DNA of 64,000 nt from Mesorhizobium sp. Root102 (GTDB lineage: Bacteria > Pseudomonadota > Alphaproteobacteria > Rhizobiales > Rhizobiaceae): contig NZ_LMCP01000011.1 of assembly GCF_001425625.1 (NCBI RefSeq), positions 40,559 through 104,558 on the forward strand, read 5' to 3'. Positions within the stretch are counted from its first letter, which is position 1; each line of letters starts with the position of its first letter. The position numbers were made by a program, and so were the translations under genes. The notes beneath the pieces are model-generated. The model was not told the DNA's origin. It ran no database searches and saw nothing but the letters and a program-made list of their open reading frames with translations. This document shows, piece after piece, positions 53,708 through 63,300 of this stretch.

Positions 53708-53748
53708 TCAGGGTGTGCGTCGGTTGTTTTATGTGGATGAGGTTGCTC

Positions 53749-54750
53749 ATGCTACGCTTGGGAGTTCTGGGGTGCGGGCGAATCGGCCAGATTCATGCCA
53801 ACTCCATTCAGCGCATAGCTAACGCCAGACTTGTTGCGGTTGCAGATGTTTCCTCTGAAGCAGCGCGAGCATTGGGTGAGCGCTTCGGGGTAGAAGTGCG
53901 CGATGTATCGGCCATCTTCTCTGCGGACGACGTCGACGCCGTAGTGATCGCCACGTCGACAAATACGCATTACGACATGGTCCACTTGGCTGCAGGCGGC
54001 CGGAAGGCAATCTTTTGCGAGAAGCCTATAGATCTTTCATCGGAAAAGGTGCGCATTTGCATCAAGACGGTGGAAGATGCCGACGTTCCGTTTATGACGG
54101 CGTTCAACCAACGCTTCGACCCACATTTTGGGGCCCTCCAACGACGCATCGCCGAGGGCGAAATTGGCGATGTGGAAACAGTCTCTATCATTTCACGCGA
54201 TCCGGCTCCCCCACCGATCTCCTATTTGAAAGGATCGGGAGGCCTGTTCCGGGACATGATGATCCATGACCTCGACATGGCGCGATTTGTACTCGGGGAA
54301 GAGCCAACAAAGGTGTTTGCTGTTGGATCAACCCTGGTGGATCCCGCGATCAAGGACGTCGGCGATGTCGACACCGCCGCAGTCATTTTAACAACTGCCT
54401 CGGGTCGTATTTGCCAGATCAGCAATTCCCGCAGGGCGACGTACGGATATGACAAGCGATTGGAGGTCCACGGCTCGAAGGGCATGCTACGCGCCGCGAA
54501 TGTCTTAGAGAATGGCGTGGAGAGTGCCACAAGCAGAGGGTTTACGACTGCGAGGGCAGAGGCCTTTTTCCTTGAGCGATTTGGGGCGGCGTATCTGGCT
54601 GAAATGCAGCACTTTGTCGAAGCAATCCTCGCAGGCCGTAAACCGAAGCCTGATGCCCAAGATGGCTTGAGAGCCCAATTGATAGCCGACGCGGCCACGC
54701 AGTCCCAGGCAGAGGGGCGTCCAATCGAGGTCCCGTCATTGGCCAGTTGA
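53749..54750 (+). CDS. Gfo/Idh/MocA oxidoreductase, inositol 2-dehydrogenase-like
   Basis: 333 residues from the ATG six bases after GGATGAGG. N-terminal Rossmann domain with LGVLGCGRIGQIHA and the EKP motif in FCEKPIDLSSEK (catalytic-site Lys). The C-terminal domain has FNQRFDPHF, FRDMMIHDLDMARFVLGEEP and a late KPKPDAQDGLRAQ. GCGRIGQIHA and the HDLD block are typical of IolG. It probably oxidises an inositol isomer or related polyol with NAD+. It overlaps the next frame region and heads a two-gene set. Confidence 0.92.
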   Translation: MLRLGVLGCGRIGQIHANSIQRIANARLVAVADVSSEAARALGERFGVEVRDVSAIFSADDVDAVVIATSTNTHYDMVHLAAGGRKAIFCEKPIDLSSEKVRICIKTVEDADVPFMTAFNQRFDPHFGALQRRIAEGEIGDVETVSIISRDPAPPPISYLKGSGGLFRDMMIHDLDMARFVLGEEPTKVFAVGSTLVDPAIKDVGDVDTAAVILTTASGRICQISNSRRATYGYDKRLEVHGSKGMLRAANVLENGVESATSRGFTTARAEAFFLERFGAAYLAEMQHFVEAILAGRKPKPDAQDGLRAQLIADAATQSQAEGRPIEVPSLAS

Positions 54751-54794
54751 GCTGCCGAGACGATGACATGCTGTCAAACGAGGGAACCTGCCAG

Positions 54795-55757
54795 ATGAAA
54801 ATGGGGATCATAGGGCTCGGGCGGGTCGCCGAGCTTCACGTTCACGCATTGAAGCAGATCAGCCCTGAAATATTTGCGGGCGGGTGGAACCGTTCCTCCT
54901 CGCGGGCGCAGACGTTCTGCAGCCGCTTTGGCGGCGTTGCATACGCCAGCATCGATGACTTGTTGGCCGACAAAGAGGTTGATGCGGTGCTCGTTGCGAC
55001 AAGCACGGCTTCCCACTTTGAATTCGCAAAGCGAGCGTTGGAGGCGGGCAAGCATGTCCTGTTGGAAAAGCCGCTTTGCGAAAGATCGTCGGAGATTCGC
55101 GAGCTTGCTGAAATTGCAAGTGCCAATTCGCGCGTCTGCATGCCCTCACACAACTACATCTATGCAGAGACTATGCGGCGTTTGCACGCCCATATCGAGA
55201 ATGGCCGGCTGGGCAAGATCGTCAACTTCTGGGCGATTTACAACAAGCGGCACGATTCCTCGATCGGGGCGCCCGATCTGACGATGCGTGAGCTCATGAT
55301 CCATCATGCGTATTGCATGCTTTACTTCCTGGGCCGCCCTACCCACGTCTACGCGACCGGGACGAGCGTCCATTTCGAAGACCCATCCGCTCACGACCAG
55401 CTCATGGTCACGGCCGAGTATGCGGACGGAAAAATAGCAAATCTGTGGGGGAGCTTCTCGGCGGATGATCGAAGCCGGGAGCCGTGGTCGTGCTACTTCA
55501 AGATTATCGGCATGGAAGGAAGCGGTGTTGTCCCTTGGGATGTCACGAAATTGGGTGAACCGGAGCTGCCGTTTTGGGACGACGCCACCTACTTGGACAG
55601 TTTCCTGCAGGTGCAGACTTACTTCTTGAACGAGTGCCTGGGAAAAGGCCGGCAACCATTGTCGACGCTTGACGACGCATATGACGCCGCGGTCATTTTG
55701 GATGCTGCGCGTCAGTCGCTTGTAGAAAAGCGTCGTATCGAAATCTTGTACCAATGA
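54795..55757 (+). CDS. Gfo/Idh/MocA oxidoreductase (second)
   Basis: 320 residues from the ATG eight bases after GAGGGAA; ATG at 54768 is possible. MGIIGLGRVAELHVHAL is the NAD(P) loop, LLEKPLCERSSE holds the EKP Lys, and the C-terminal domain includes PSHNYIYAETM, RELMIHHAYCMLYFLG and GTSVHFEDPSAHD. It lacks the IolG-specific HDLD pattern, with HHAYC in its place, so its substrate probably differs from that of the first enzyme. Confidence 0.9.
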   Translation: MKMGIIGLGRVAELHVHALKQISPEIFAGGWNRSSSRAQTFCSRFGGVAYASIDDLLADKEVDAVLVATSTASHFEFAKRALEAGKHVLLEKPLCERSSEIRELAEIASANSRVCMPSHNYIYAETMRRLHAHIENGRLGKIVNFWAIYNKRHDSSIGAPDLTMRELMIHHAYCMLYFLGRPTHVYATGTSVHFEDPSAHDQLMVTAEYADGKIANLWGSFSADDRSREPWSCYFKIIGMEGSGVVPWDVTKLGEPELPFWDDATYLDSFLQVQTYFLNECLGKGRQPLSTLDDAYDAAVILDAARQSLVEKRRIEILYQ

Positions 55758-55969
55758 CGCGCAGACCAGGGGTGGAATTTCATGAATTAGGCATCTCTGC
55801 CGGTTCGCCCACCGGACAAGTAACTCGCCTTTTGTTGTCGTTAGCGAGCAGTGCGACATCGATCTGATTGGGAAGCTTAGATGCAAGGGCTACGTGCCGT
55901 TGTTTGGCGCTTTACGCCGCCGCGACCGGTGAATGATCTTTTAATGTTGACCGCTCTATCGAGGATAGC

Positions 55970-56989
55970 ATGGTAAAACGCTGGAAAGTGCGCCCTGAGA
56001 ATTCAAACTGGGGTGATTTTGGCGAAGATGATCAGATTGGCCGGCTTAATCTTATTACACCCCAGTGTCGACGGATGGCAGCCAGGGAGGTGATTGAAGG
56101 CTTGGCATTCTGCCTCAGTGTGCCTCTCGATCTGCCAGGTGGCAATCTACTGGTTTCGAACAGGCTTCCTCCTTCACGCACAATCGCTAACAAAGGAGGG
56201 CGCCCCTTCGTTAACTTTCCCTTCTGTTGCGACAACCCCGATTGGAACGATATCGGCAGCGATGACGCGGTAACGCTCTTCACGCAGTATTCAACGCAAT
56301 GGGATGCGCTCGGGCATATTGGCTATGAGTTCGATGCTGATGACGATGGCATTGCCGAAGTCATCTATTACAACGGATATCGGGGCGGCTTTGATATCGT
56401 AGGACCAAATGCGGAAGGCGGCGCAGGGGCTCGGCGCCTCGGGATCGAGAACATGGCGGAGACATGCGTGCAGGGCCGCGGTGTAATGGTCGACCTGTTT
56501 TCCCGCTTTGGGTCGAATCGCAAGTTCGTCGGCTATGATGATCTGATGCGGATTATGGACCGGGACAAGGTGGTTGTGGAACAAGGTGACATGCTTTGCA
56601 TACACACCGGCTGGAGCACGGCGGTGGTGGACCGCAAAGACAGTTTGGATACGCACCTGCTTCACGAATCCCACAGTGTCCTCGATGGCGCGGACGAGCG
56701 GCTTCTTCAATGGATCGACTCAAGCGGAATCTCCGCAATCATTGCCGACAACTTCGCCGTCGAAGGCTTTCAGACGAGCAGTTCAGATGGAAGCACACGC
56801 TTTCCCGCGCTTCCACTCCATAGGCGTTGCATCGTGGAGCTCGGTATTCATCTGGGCGAGCTGTGGCTGCTCTCGCCACTGAACTCATGGCTTCGTGCAA
56901 ATGGTCGATCGCGGTTCCTTCTGACTGCGCCTCCGCTGAGGCTGCCGGGTTCCTTTGGTTCGCCGTTGACGCCGGTAGCGACGGTGTGA
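55970..56989 (+). CDS. Cyclase-family protein (metal-dependent hydrolase)
   Basis: 339 residues, five bases after GAGG. This is the cyclase/kynurenine-formamidase-like fold. In place of HxGTHxD it has QYSTQWDALGHIGYE (near residue 105), the metal-binding form seen in one bacterial branch. GRGVMVDLF, GDMLCIHTGW and ADNFAVEGFQ follow, and the end has HRRCIVELGIHLGELWLLSPL. Family members hydrolyse amides or lactones. Opening an inositol- or sugar-derived lactone would suit the setting. A gap of 212 bases precedes it. Confidence 0.88.
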   Translation: MVKRWKVRPENSNWGDFGEDDQIGRLNLITPQCRRMAAREVIEGLAFCLSVPLDLPGGNLLVSNRLPPSRTIANKGGRPFVNFPFCCDNPDWNDIGSDDAVTLFTQYSTQWDALGHIGYEFDADDDGIAEVIYYNGYRGGFDIVGPNAEGGAGARRLGIENMAETCVQGRGVMVDLFSRFGSNRKFVGYDDLMRIMDRDKVVVEQGDMLCIHTGWSTAVVDRKDSLDTHLLHESHSVLDGADERLLQWIDSSGISAIIADNFAVEGFQTSSSDGSTRFPALPLHRRCIVELGIHLGELWLLSPLNSWLRANGRSRFLLTAPPLRLPGSFGSPLTPVATV

Positions 56990-57186
56990 GCTGCCGAAGG
57001 CCAAAGATGCTCGATGCTAGGCCATTCTCCTGAAGCCGCCGGAGGTGTTGCTAGTGGCCGTGATGCGGGAGCCCTCGGCGAGCCCCGAACGGCGTGAATA
57101 CCCTTGCCAAAGCCGCCAGACTGAACCGCTTGGAGCGGGGTACAGGCCCGTCACTGGCCCAAACTCTGATGATGCGGCGCAGCAAA
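56990..57186. other. Intergenic stretch, nothing recognised
   Basis: The stretch between the cyclase stop and the operators at 57187 holds no recognised gene, hairpin or repeat. The transcribed leader of the next gene (57233-57325) likewise has no feature beyond AGGGGAC, its ribosome-binding site. Confidence 0.4.
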
Positions 57187-57232
57187 TGTAATCGTTGACA
57201 TTAGCGACTTTTTGGTGATGTATACGTTTACA
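57187..57232 (+). promoter_or_regulatory. Promoter with paired LacI-type operators upstream of the third oxidoreductase
   Basis: TGTAATCGTTGACA (57187-57200) is identical to the operator at 49693. TGTATACGTTTACA (57219-57232) is nearly palindromic and differs from the one at 49725 by one base. The pair starts 32 bp apart, as at 49.7 kb. TTGACA (57195-57200) is the likely -35. Confidence 0.75.
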
Positions 57233-57325
57233 CGGCTTCTGGAGAGAGGATCGATCGATCTGGGAGGCGTCTCACCATATGGCATAGTTGATGGCGATTG
57301 CGGCCGAACAGACAGGGGACTTGCG

Positions 57326-58492
57326 TTGGAAAAGCTAAACGTTGCGTTGATCGGCACAGGGTTCATGGGCAAGGCCCATTCCATCGCCACCGCGGTGGTG
57401 CCAATGCTGTTTGGGGCTCCAGTGGAGATCGAGCGCCGCATAATTGTTGATGTCGAGGAGACGCTCGCCAAAAACGCCGCCAAACAATATGGATTTTCTG
57501 AATTCAGCACCAATTGGCGCGAAGTGGTGGCGCGTCCTGATATCGACATAGTGGACATCTGCACTCCGAACGACACGCATGCGGCAATTGCAATTGCGGC
57601 GGTCAAGGCCGGCAAGCACGTTATGTGTGAAAAGCCGATGGCGATGAGTGTCGCCGAAGCGGAGGAAATGTTGGCCGAGGCCAAGAAGTCTGGTGTTGTG
57701 ACCATGGTGTCATACAACTACCGGCATACGCCGGCACTCCAGATGGCCAAGCGGCTGATCGACGAGGGCCGTATTGGCAAATTGCTGACCTTCCGCGGCT
57801 ACTACCTGCAGGATTGGGGTGCGGATCCCAAGGCCCCGCTTTCCTGGCGCTTCAACAAGGCGAAGGCGGGTTCGGGCACGCTTGGTGATATTGGCACGCA
57901 CGTGATTGACGCGGCCCGCCTCCTGGTGGGCGAGGTCGAGGCAGTCAACTCGATCGTCAAGACTTTCGTGTCCGAGCGTCCCCTGCCGGCCGGCCATTTC
58001 TTTGGTCAGCGCGGCGAAGCGTCAAAGGAAATGGGCAAAGTGGACGTTGATGATCACGCGCTGACGATGGTCAAGTTCACCAATGGCGTGTTCGGCACCA
58101 TCGAAGTGACGCGAAACGCCTACGGCCATCACAACCAACTGGGCTTCGAGATCGTTGGTACGCGCGGCACGATCGCATTCGACTATCAGCGGCTCAACGA
58201 GCTTCGTGTCGCCTTCGCCGACGACGCTCCCGATGCATTCGGCTTCCGGACCATCTATTCTGGCCCCAATCAGCCTTACGGAGATTTGCTGTGGCCGGTA
58301 GCGGGTATGGGCCAAGGCTATATCGATATCAAGTCAATCGAATGGTATAACTTCCTCAAGGCCATTGCCGAAAAGAAGCCGGCGGCACCGAACTTCGAAG
58401 ATGGACTGCAAATCGAACGCGTAGCTGAGGCTATCCTCGCTTCAGGCGAAAGCGGCGCTTGGGAACAGGTGCCCCAACCGACAGCCAGCTAA
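57326..58492 (+). CDS. Gfo/Idh/MocA oxidoreductase (third)
   Basis: 388 residues from a TTG at 57326 that follows AGGGGAC. The frame is open from 57212, but that start lies inside the operator/promoter and has no family similarity. LNVALIGTGFMGKAHS is the NAD loop, CEKPMAMSVAEAEEML the EKP motif, and NYRHTPALQMAKRLIDEGRIG, GDIGTHVIDAARLLVGE and NQPYGD belong to the larger MviM-like group (about 380 residues). It starts an operon with the isomerase and LacI genes. Confidence 0.92.
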   Translation: MEKLNVALIGTGFMGKAHSIATAVVPMLFGAPVEIERRIIVDVEETLAKNAAKQYGFSEFSTNWREVVARPDIDIVDICTPNDTHAAIAIAAVKAGKHVMCEKPMAMSVAEAEEMLAEAKKSGVVTMVSYNYRHTPALQMAKRLIDEGRIGKLLTFRGYYLQDWGADPKAPLSWRFNKAKAGSGTLGDIGTHVIDAARLLVGEVEAVNSIVKTFVSERPLPAGHFFGQRGEASKEMGKVDVDDHALTMVKFTNGVFGTIEVTRNAYGHHNQLGFEIVGTRGTIAFDYQRLNELRVAFADDAPDAFGFRTIYSGPNQPYGDLLWPVAGMGQGYIDIKSIEWYNFLKAIAEKKPAAPNFEDGLQIERVAEAILASGESGAWEQVPQPTAS

Positions 58493-58564
58493 TCCGCATT
58501 TCCGCGATTTCGGGTCTCTGTGCAGGGATGCCGGGCGGCCCTTCTTTAAAGATCGGAGACTTAC

Positions 58565-59452
58565 ATGACGATCAAGCTTGCGATGCACACCTGGCCTTAT
58601 GCGAGCAACCCAACATGGTTGCCCGCCTACACGCTCGAAGAGACCATCAAACGCGTCAAGAAGATTGGTTATGACGCGATCGAGATTGGCGCGGCGAGCC
58701 CTCACGTCTTTCCCCCGACGCTGAGCAAGCAACGCCGAAAGGATCTCGGGCAGATGCTCAAGGACTACGAAATGGAGTTGGCTGCAATGCTGCCAGCTCA
58801 TGGTGGGGGGCCAGGCAACAATGTTGCGTCACCGATCCCCGAGGAGCGTCGTTGGGCGATCGATCACTATAAGGAAATGGCTCAGCTTACCGCGGACTGG
58901 GGTGGCAAGCGTCTGATTTGTCTGCCGGGATGGTACATTTTCGGCACAACATATCGTCAGGCATGGGATTGGGCTGCCGAAGCGATCCGCGAGATAGCTA
59001 AGTTTTCAAGGGATCTTGGCGTCGAGATTGTCATCGAACCCACGCCGGAAGACAGCAACATTGTCAACACATGTGACAACACGATCGACATGATGAAAGA
59101 CGTCGGCGAACCAAATGTCCGTTTGATGTTCGATAGCCATCACGTCATCACCGAAAAGGAAGTGATGACTGACTACGTCTACGCCATGGGCAAAGACCTG
59201 GTCCACATCCATGCCTCGGACAACAATCGCCTGCCGCCAGGCAAAGGACGGGGCGACTTTCCCGCACTGATCCAGGCGCTGCATGAAACTGGCTTCGACG
59301 GATATCTGTCGATGGAATGCGGCTTCCATCAGCGCGGAATCGAACCTGACTGGGTGGCGCGGGTGTCGCTGGAATATCTTAAGCCACTCGTGGATGCTGC
59401 TAACAAATCGATCACGTCTGGCAACGGCAGTGCTTCATCGCGTCACGTGTAA
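58565..59452 (+). CDS. Sugar-phosphate isomerase/epimerase (AP-endonuclease 2 TIM barrel)
   Basis: 295 residues, ATG after GGAGAC. Xylose-isomerase-like TIM barrel, with metal ligands expected in VIEPTPEDSN, LMFDSHHV, LVHIHASDNNR and LSMECGFHQRG. This is the group that includes IolE, IolI and hydroxypyruvate or tagatose/psicose epimerases. Placement with Gfo/Idh/MocA enzymes suggests dehydration or epimerisation of a keto-inositol or ketose. Confidence 0.92.
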   Translation: MTIKLAMHTWPYASNPTWLPAYTLEETIKRVKKIGYDAIEIGAASPHVFPPTLSKQRRKDLGQMLKDYEMELAAMLPAHGGGPGNNVASPIPEERRWAIDHYKEMAQLTADWGGKRLICLPGWYIFGTTYRQAWDWAAEAIREIAKFSRDLGVEIVIEPTPEDSNIVNTCDNTIDMMKDVGEPNVRLMFDSHHVITEKEVMTDYVYAMGKDLVHIHASDNNRLPPGKGRGDFPALIQALHETGFDGYLSMECGFHQRGIEPDWVARVSLEYLKPLVDAANKSITSGNGSASSRHV

Positions 59453-59512
59453 TCGTTGCTTCTAGAACCATGCAACGCATTGCGGAATTGCTCTGAGGTC
59501 GAGTTCATCGGG

Positions 59513-60496
59513 ATGACCAAAAAGCCTCCTACGATACGCGACGTGGCACGCCTGTCAGGCCTGTCGACGGCGACCGTCTCCCGGTTCTTCTCGGGAAAGG
59601 AGGGCGTGCTTGCTCCCGAGACTATCGAGAGCGTGCGTCAGGCTGCGCAGGCGTTAGGTTACACACCCTCCGAGATCGGGCGATCTCTGCGCCTGGCCCG
59701 CACCAGCGTTGTGATGATGCTGGTGCCAGATGCAACCAATCCATTTACGGCTGACGTTGCGGCATCCGTTGAGCAATCGCTCAATGGCCTTGGGCTTTCG
59801 ATGGTGCTCGCCAATGCATCGGAGAATGGAGACCAGCAGGATCGCTTGTTGGCCGACGCCGAGGGACTACGTGCACGAGCAGTGATACTACAAGGTGCGA
59901 TTGACACGCCGCGGTTGCGCGAGATGGCCGCGCGCCGCAACAATCTCATCTTTGTCAACCGGCGGCCGGCCGAAGACATCTCGGTGCCTTATGTTGGAAT
60001 TGACAACTACGCCGCAGGCGTTGCCGTCGGACGCTATTTCTCCGAGCGTGGATACCAGAACCCTGTTGCTATCCACGGTCCTCGCCCATCGTCGGGCAGC
60101 ATGGAACGTCTGCAAGGCTTTCTCGCCGGGCTGAGCGGATCAAGTGTTCTCCAGCTTGAGAGTTCGTACAAGATGGAAGCCGGCTATCAGCAGGCTAAGA
60201 ATTTTCTGTCCGACCGCAGTCGCCGCTACTCGGTTTTTTGCGGAAATGACATGATCGCCTACGGTGTCTATCGCGCCGCTGCGGAGATGAAAATTCGCGT
60301 TCCCGAAGATCTTGTCATCTTTGGATTTGACGACAACAGGCTCAATGAATGGCTCGCGCCTTGGCTTAGCACCGTCAAAGTACCGGCCTTTGACTTCGGG
60401 CCGGCAATTGCGAGGCTGATCGAGAAGCCGAATGAAGGCGCGCGAGGCAAGAGCGTAATCTTGCCGTTTAAGTTACAAATTCGTCTTTCAGCTTAG
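59513..60496 (+). CDS. LacI-family regulator (second paralogue)
   Basis: 327 residues from the ATG before TKKPPTIRDVARLSG. The headpiece TIRDVARLSGLSTATVSRFFSGK differs from the first paralogue by few residues, none at the STATVSR core that reads the operator. VVMMLVPDATNPFT, VGIDNYAAGVAVGRYF, FCGNDMIAYGVYRAA and VIFGFDDNRLN show the same sugar-binding core. It probably shares operators with the gene at 52.5 kb; the difference may lie in the effector. Confidence 0.94.
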   Translation: MTKKPPTIRDVARLSGLSTATVSRFFSGKEGVLAPETIESVRQAAQALGYTPSEIGRSLRLARTSVVMMLVPDATNPFTADVAASVEQSLNGLGLSMVLANASENGDQQDRLLADAEGLRARAVILQGAIDTPRLREMAARRNNLIFVNRRPAEDISVPYVGIDNYAAGVAVGRYFSERGYQNPVAIHGPRPSSGSMERLQGFLAGLSGSSVLQLESSYKMEAGYQQAKNFLSDRSRRYSVFCGNDMIAYGVYRAAAEMKIRVPEDLVIFGFDDNRLNEWLAPWLSTVKVPAFDFGPAIARLIEKPNEGARGKSVILPFKLQIRLSA

Positions 60497-60684
60497 AGCA
60501 TAAATATAAATCGGCTATTGTCCGATTCTGAGCCGAATGGTAATGCTAAAATAGAATAACTGCAAACGATAGAAGATGTCTTTGAAGGTTATGTTTTTTG
60601 CGGGAGCTTTCGGAAAAGGTGGAATAGTCGGTTCGCTTGCTAGCGCGACACTTTTGTCACCCGGAGTTTGAGGAGGAGACTTCG

Positions 60685-62223
60685 ATGCTTAGTCCATCCA
60701 CGGTTCAGGCGATTCGCGAAAGCGACGCTGTTCCAGGTTCGGAATACCTTCTAGACGTCACAGGGGTTCGCAAGGAGTTCCCTGGTGTACTTGCTCTCGA
60801 CAACGTCGAGCTGCGTCTAAGGCCGGGCACGGTTCATGCCCTGATGGGGGAAAATGGAGCCGGCAAATCCACTTTGATGAAAATCATTGCCGGGATTTAC
60901 ACGCCTGACGCGGGCTCATTCAAACTGCGCAACCAGGAGATCCGCCTCTCATCGCCGCTCGACGCGCTGGAGAACGGAATTGCCATGATCCATCAGGAAC
61001 TCAACCTGATGAATCCGATGACAGTTGCCGAGAACATCTGGATCCGCCGCGAACCGAGGACCGCTTTCGGATTCATCGACCATCGTGAGCTGCGACGCAG
61101 GACCGATGCATTGTTCAAGCAACTGAATATCCCAATCGATCCCGAGGTCGAAGTCGGCAAACTCAGCGTGGCCAATCGCCAGATGGTGGAAATCGCCAAG
61201 GCGGTTTCCTATGAGTCCGACGTGTTGATCATGGACGAGCCTACGTCCGCGCTCACCGAGCGTGAAGTCGAGCACCTTTTTGAAATCATCCGCACCCTTA
61301 AAGCCCAAGGCAAGGGCATCATCTACATCACGCATAAAATGAATGAGCTGTTCGAGATCGCCGACGAGGTTTCGGTGTTCCGAGACGGCAAATATATCGC
61401 AACGAAACCTGCCAGTGACCTGACGCGCGACGACATCATTCGTATGATGGTCGGTCGTGAAATTTCGCAGATGTTCCCCAAGCAGACGGTGCCAATTGGC
61501 GGGGTTGTTCTGCGTGTGCGTGATCTTGCTCTCAAAGGTGTATTCGAAGGCATCAGTTTCGATCTGAAGGCCGGCGAGATACTCGGGATAGCAGGCCTGG
61601 TAGGCGCAGGCCGGTCCAATATAGCGGAAACCATCTTTGGTGTTACGCCAGCGAGTTCCGGCACCATCGAAATCCAAGGCAAGACAGTCTCCGTGACCTC
61701 TCCAGCAATTGCCATGCAGCATGGGCTGGCCTTTCTGACCGAAGATCGCAAGGAAACGGGCTGCTTCCTGCTCCTGGACATCCAGGAGAACGCTCAAGTG
61801 GCGTCGCTGCGCAGTGGCTACGTCCGCTATGGTTTCGTGGAGGAAGATCGGCTTTCTCGCGATTGCGAGGCAATGACGCAGGCATTGCGCGTCAAGACCC
61901 CGGATATGAGCGAGCCGATATTGAACCTTTCTGGAGGCAACCAACAGAAGGTATTGATCGCCCGTTGGCTTCTGACAAAGCCCCGTATTCTGATCCTCGA
62001 TGAGCCAACACGCGGCATCGACGTGGGTGCCAAGGCGGAGATCCACCGAATGATCTCCGACCTCGCCGGCCAAGGCGTGGCGGTGATCATGATCTCGTCT
62101 GAGATGCCCGAGATCCTGGGGATGAGCGATCGTATCATGACCGTTCGTCAGGGCCGCATGTCAGGCATGCTCGAGCGCGCAGAAGCCAACCAAGTCAAGA
62201 TTATGGAGATGGCAGCACAATGA
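60685..62223 (+). CDS. Ribose-type ABC importer ATPase (two domains)
   Basis: 512 residues from the ATG after AGGAGGAG. RbsA/MglA layout: domain 1 has [24 protein letters not shown] and [15 protein letters not shown]; domain 2 has degenerate [24 protein letters not shown] and [14 protein letters not shown]. It overlaps the permease by four bases. It should power uptake with the binding protein at 49.9 kb, since no other binding protein is present in the window. Upstream, 60497-60684 holds a weak stem-loop (TCGGCT/AGCCGA, 60511-60536) and a half-like operator TGCAAACG at 60561. Confidence 0.94.
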   Translation: MLSPSTVQAIRESDAVPGSEYLLDVTGVRKEFPGVLALDNVELRLRPGTVHALMGENGAGKSTLMKIIAGIYTPDAGSFKLRNQEIRLSSPLDALENGIAMIHQELNLMNPMTVAENIWIRREPRTAFGFIDHRELRRRTDALFKQLNIPIDPEVEVGKLSVANRQMVEIAKAVSYESDVLIMDEPTSALTEREVEHLFEIIRTLKAQGKGIIYITHKMNELFEIADEVSVFRDGKYIATKPASDLTRDDIIRMMVGREISQMFPKQTVPIGGVVLRVRDLALKGVFEGISFDLKAGEILGIAGLVGAGRSNIAETIFGVTPASSGTIEIQGKTVSVTSPAIAMQHGLAFLTEDRKETGCFLLLDIQENAQVASLRSGYVRYGFVEEDRLSRDCEAMTQALRVKTPDMSEPILNLSGGNQQKVLIARWLLTKPRILILDEPTRGIDVGAKAEIHRMISDLAGQGVAVIMISSEMPEILGMSDRIMTVRQGRMSGMLERAEANQVKIMEMAAQ

Positions 62224-63263
62224 CTTTGCTACAGGACGCCACCTCACCGGCGAAAGCTCCCAAAAGGCGCAAACTGTCAAGCGAGCTCTCGATCTTGGGC
62301 GTGCTTGTTGGTATCGCCCTAATCTTCGAGGTCTTGGGCTGGATTTTCGTTGGCTCGTCGTTTCTTGCCAACCAGCAACGGCTATCGATCATCATCCTGC
62401 AGGTTTCGGTGATTGGCATCATCGCGGTCGGAATGACTCAGGTGATTATCACCAGCGGCATCGACTTGTCGGCAGGTTCAGTCGTTGGTCTCGCGGCCAT
62501 GGCATCTGCTTCTCTCGCGCAGAGCTCCACGGACATGCGTGCCGTTTATCCGGCACTTACGGACCTGTGGCCAATTTGGCCGATCTTGGCCGGGCTTTTC
62601 GTGGGATTGCTTATCGGCACCATCAACGGACTGCTCATCGCCAAAACGAACATTCCGCCGTTCATTGCAACGCTCGGTACGATGGTCGCAGCTCGGGGCC
62701 TGGCCAAGTGGTACACAAATGGACAGCCGATTGCGTTGCTCACGCCCGAGTTCACCTGGCTCGGCCGCAGCTTCAATATCTTGGGCTTCCCGTTACCGTT
62801 GCCGGTCATCATTTTTCTTGTCGTCGCTTTTTTGGGTCACATCGCCCTTCGATACACCCGATACGGCAAGTTCACATACGCGATTGGGGCCAATCCGCAG
62901 GCGGCGCGCGTATCGGGCATCAACATCGGAGCCCATCTCATCAAGGTCTACATCGTATGCGGGCTGCTATCGGGGCTTGCTGGGGTTGTGACCGCAGCCC
63001 GCGCAGCCTCGGCCCAGGCTGCGATGGGAACGAGCTACGAACTTGATGCGATCGCGGCCGCGGTGATTGGCGGCACATCGCTGGCGGGAGGTGTTGGACG
63101 CATGACCGGCACCGTGATCGGCACGATCATCCTCGGCGTCATGATGTCTGGCTTCACCTTCCTGAAGGTAGGCTCCTATTACCAGGAGGTCATCAAGGGA
63201 GCCATCATCGTGCTTGCGGTCGCCGTCGACCAATATCGACGCTCGCGAAAGACCAAGGCCTGA
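62220..63263 (+). CDS. Ribose-type ABC importer permease
   Basis: 347 residues, about nine to ten membrane segments, RbsC family. [22 protein letters not shown] near residue 78, [40 protein letters not shown] (cytoplasmic coupling helix) and [26 protein letters not shown] are diagnostic. The ATG lies on the ATPase stop. The disrupted E1-alpha gene starts 37 bases later. Confidence 0.94.
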   Translation: MTLLQDATSPAKAPKRRKLSSELSILGVLVGIALIFEVLGWIFVGSSFLANQQRLSIIILQVSVIGIIAVGMTQVIITSGIDLSAGSVVGLAAMASASLAQSSTDMRAVYPALTDLWPIWPILAGLFVGLLIGTINGLLIAKTNIPPFIATLGTMVAARGLAKWYTNGQPIALLTPEFTWLGRSFNILGFPLPLPVIIFLVVAFLGHIALRYTRYGKFTYAIGANPQAARVSGINIGAHLIKVYIVCGLLSGLAGVVTAARAASAQAAMGTSYELDAIAAAVIGGTSLAGGVGRMTGTVIGTIILGVMMSGFTFLKVGSYYQEVIKGAIIVLAVAVDQYRRSRKTKA

Positions 63264-63300
63264 ATTCATTTTTATCGAAACACTATCGGCGAGGAATCAA

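Noticed and set aside
57212..57325. N-terminal extension of the third Gfo/Idh/MocA enzyme starting at 57212
   Set aside because: That start would lie inside the promoter and operator pair, and the added residues do not resemble the family. The TTG at 57326 has a good AGGGGAC site.
60949..62073. 374-codon minus-strand frame opposite the sugar ATPase gene
   Set aside because: Antisense to an intact RbsA-type gene with all motifs; the translation is rich in His/Arg/Asp and resembles no family.
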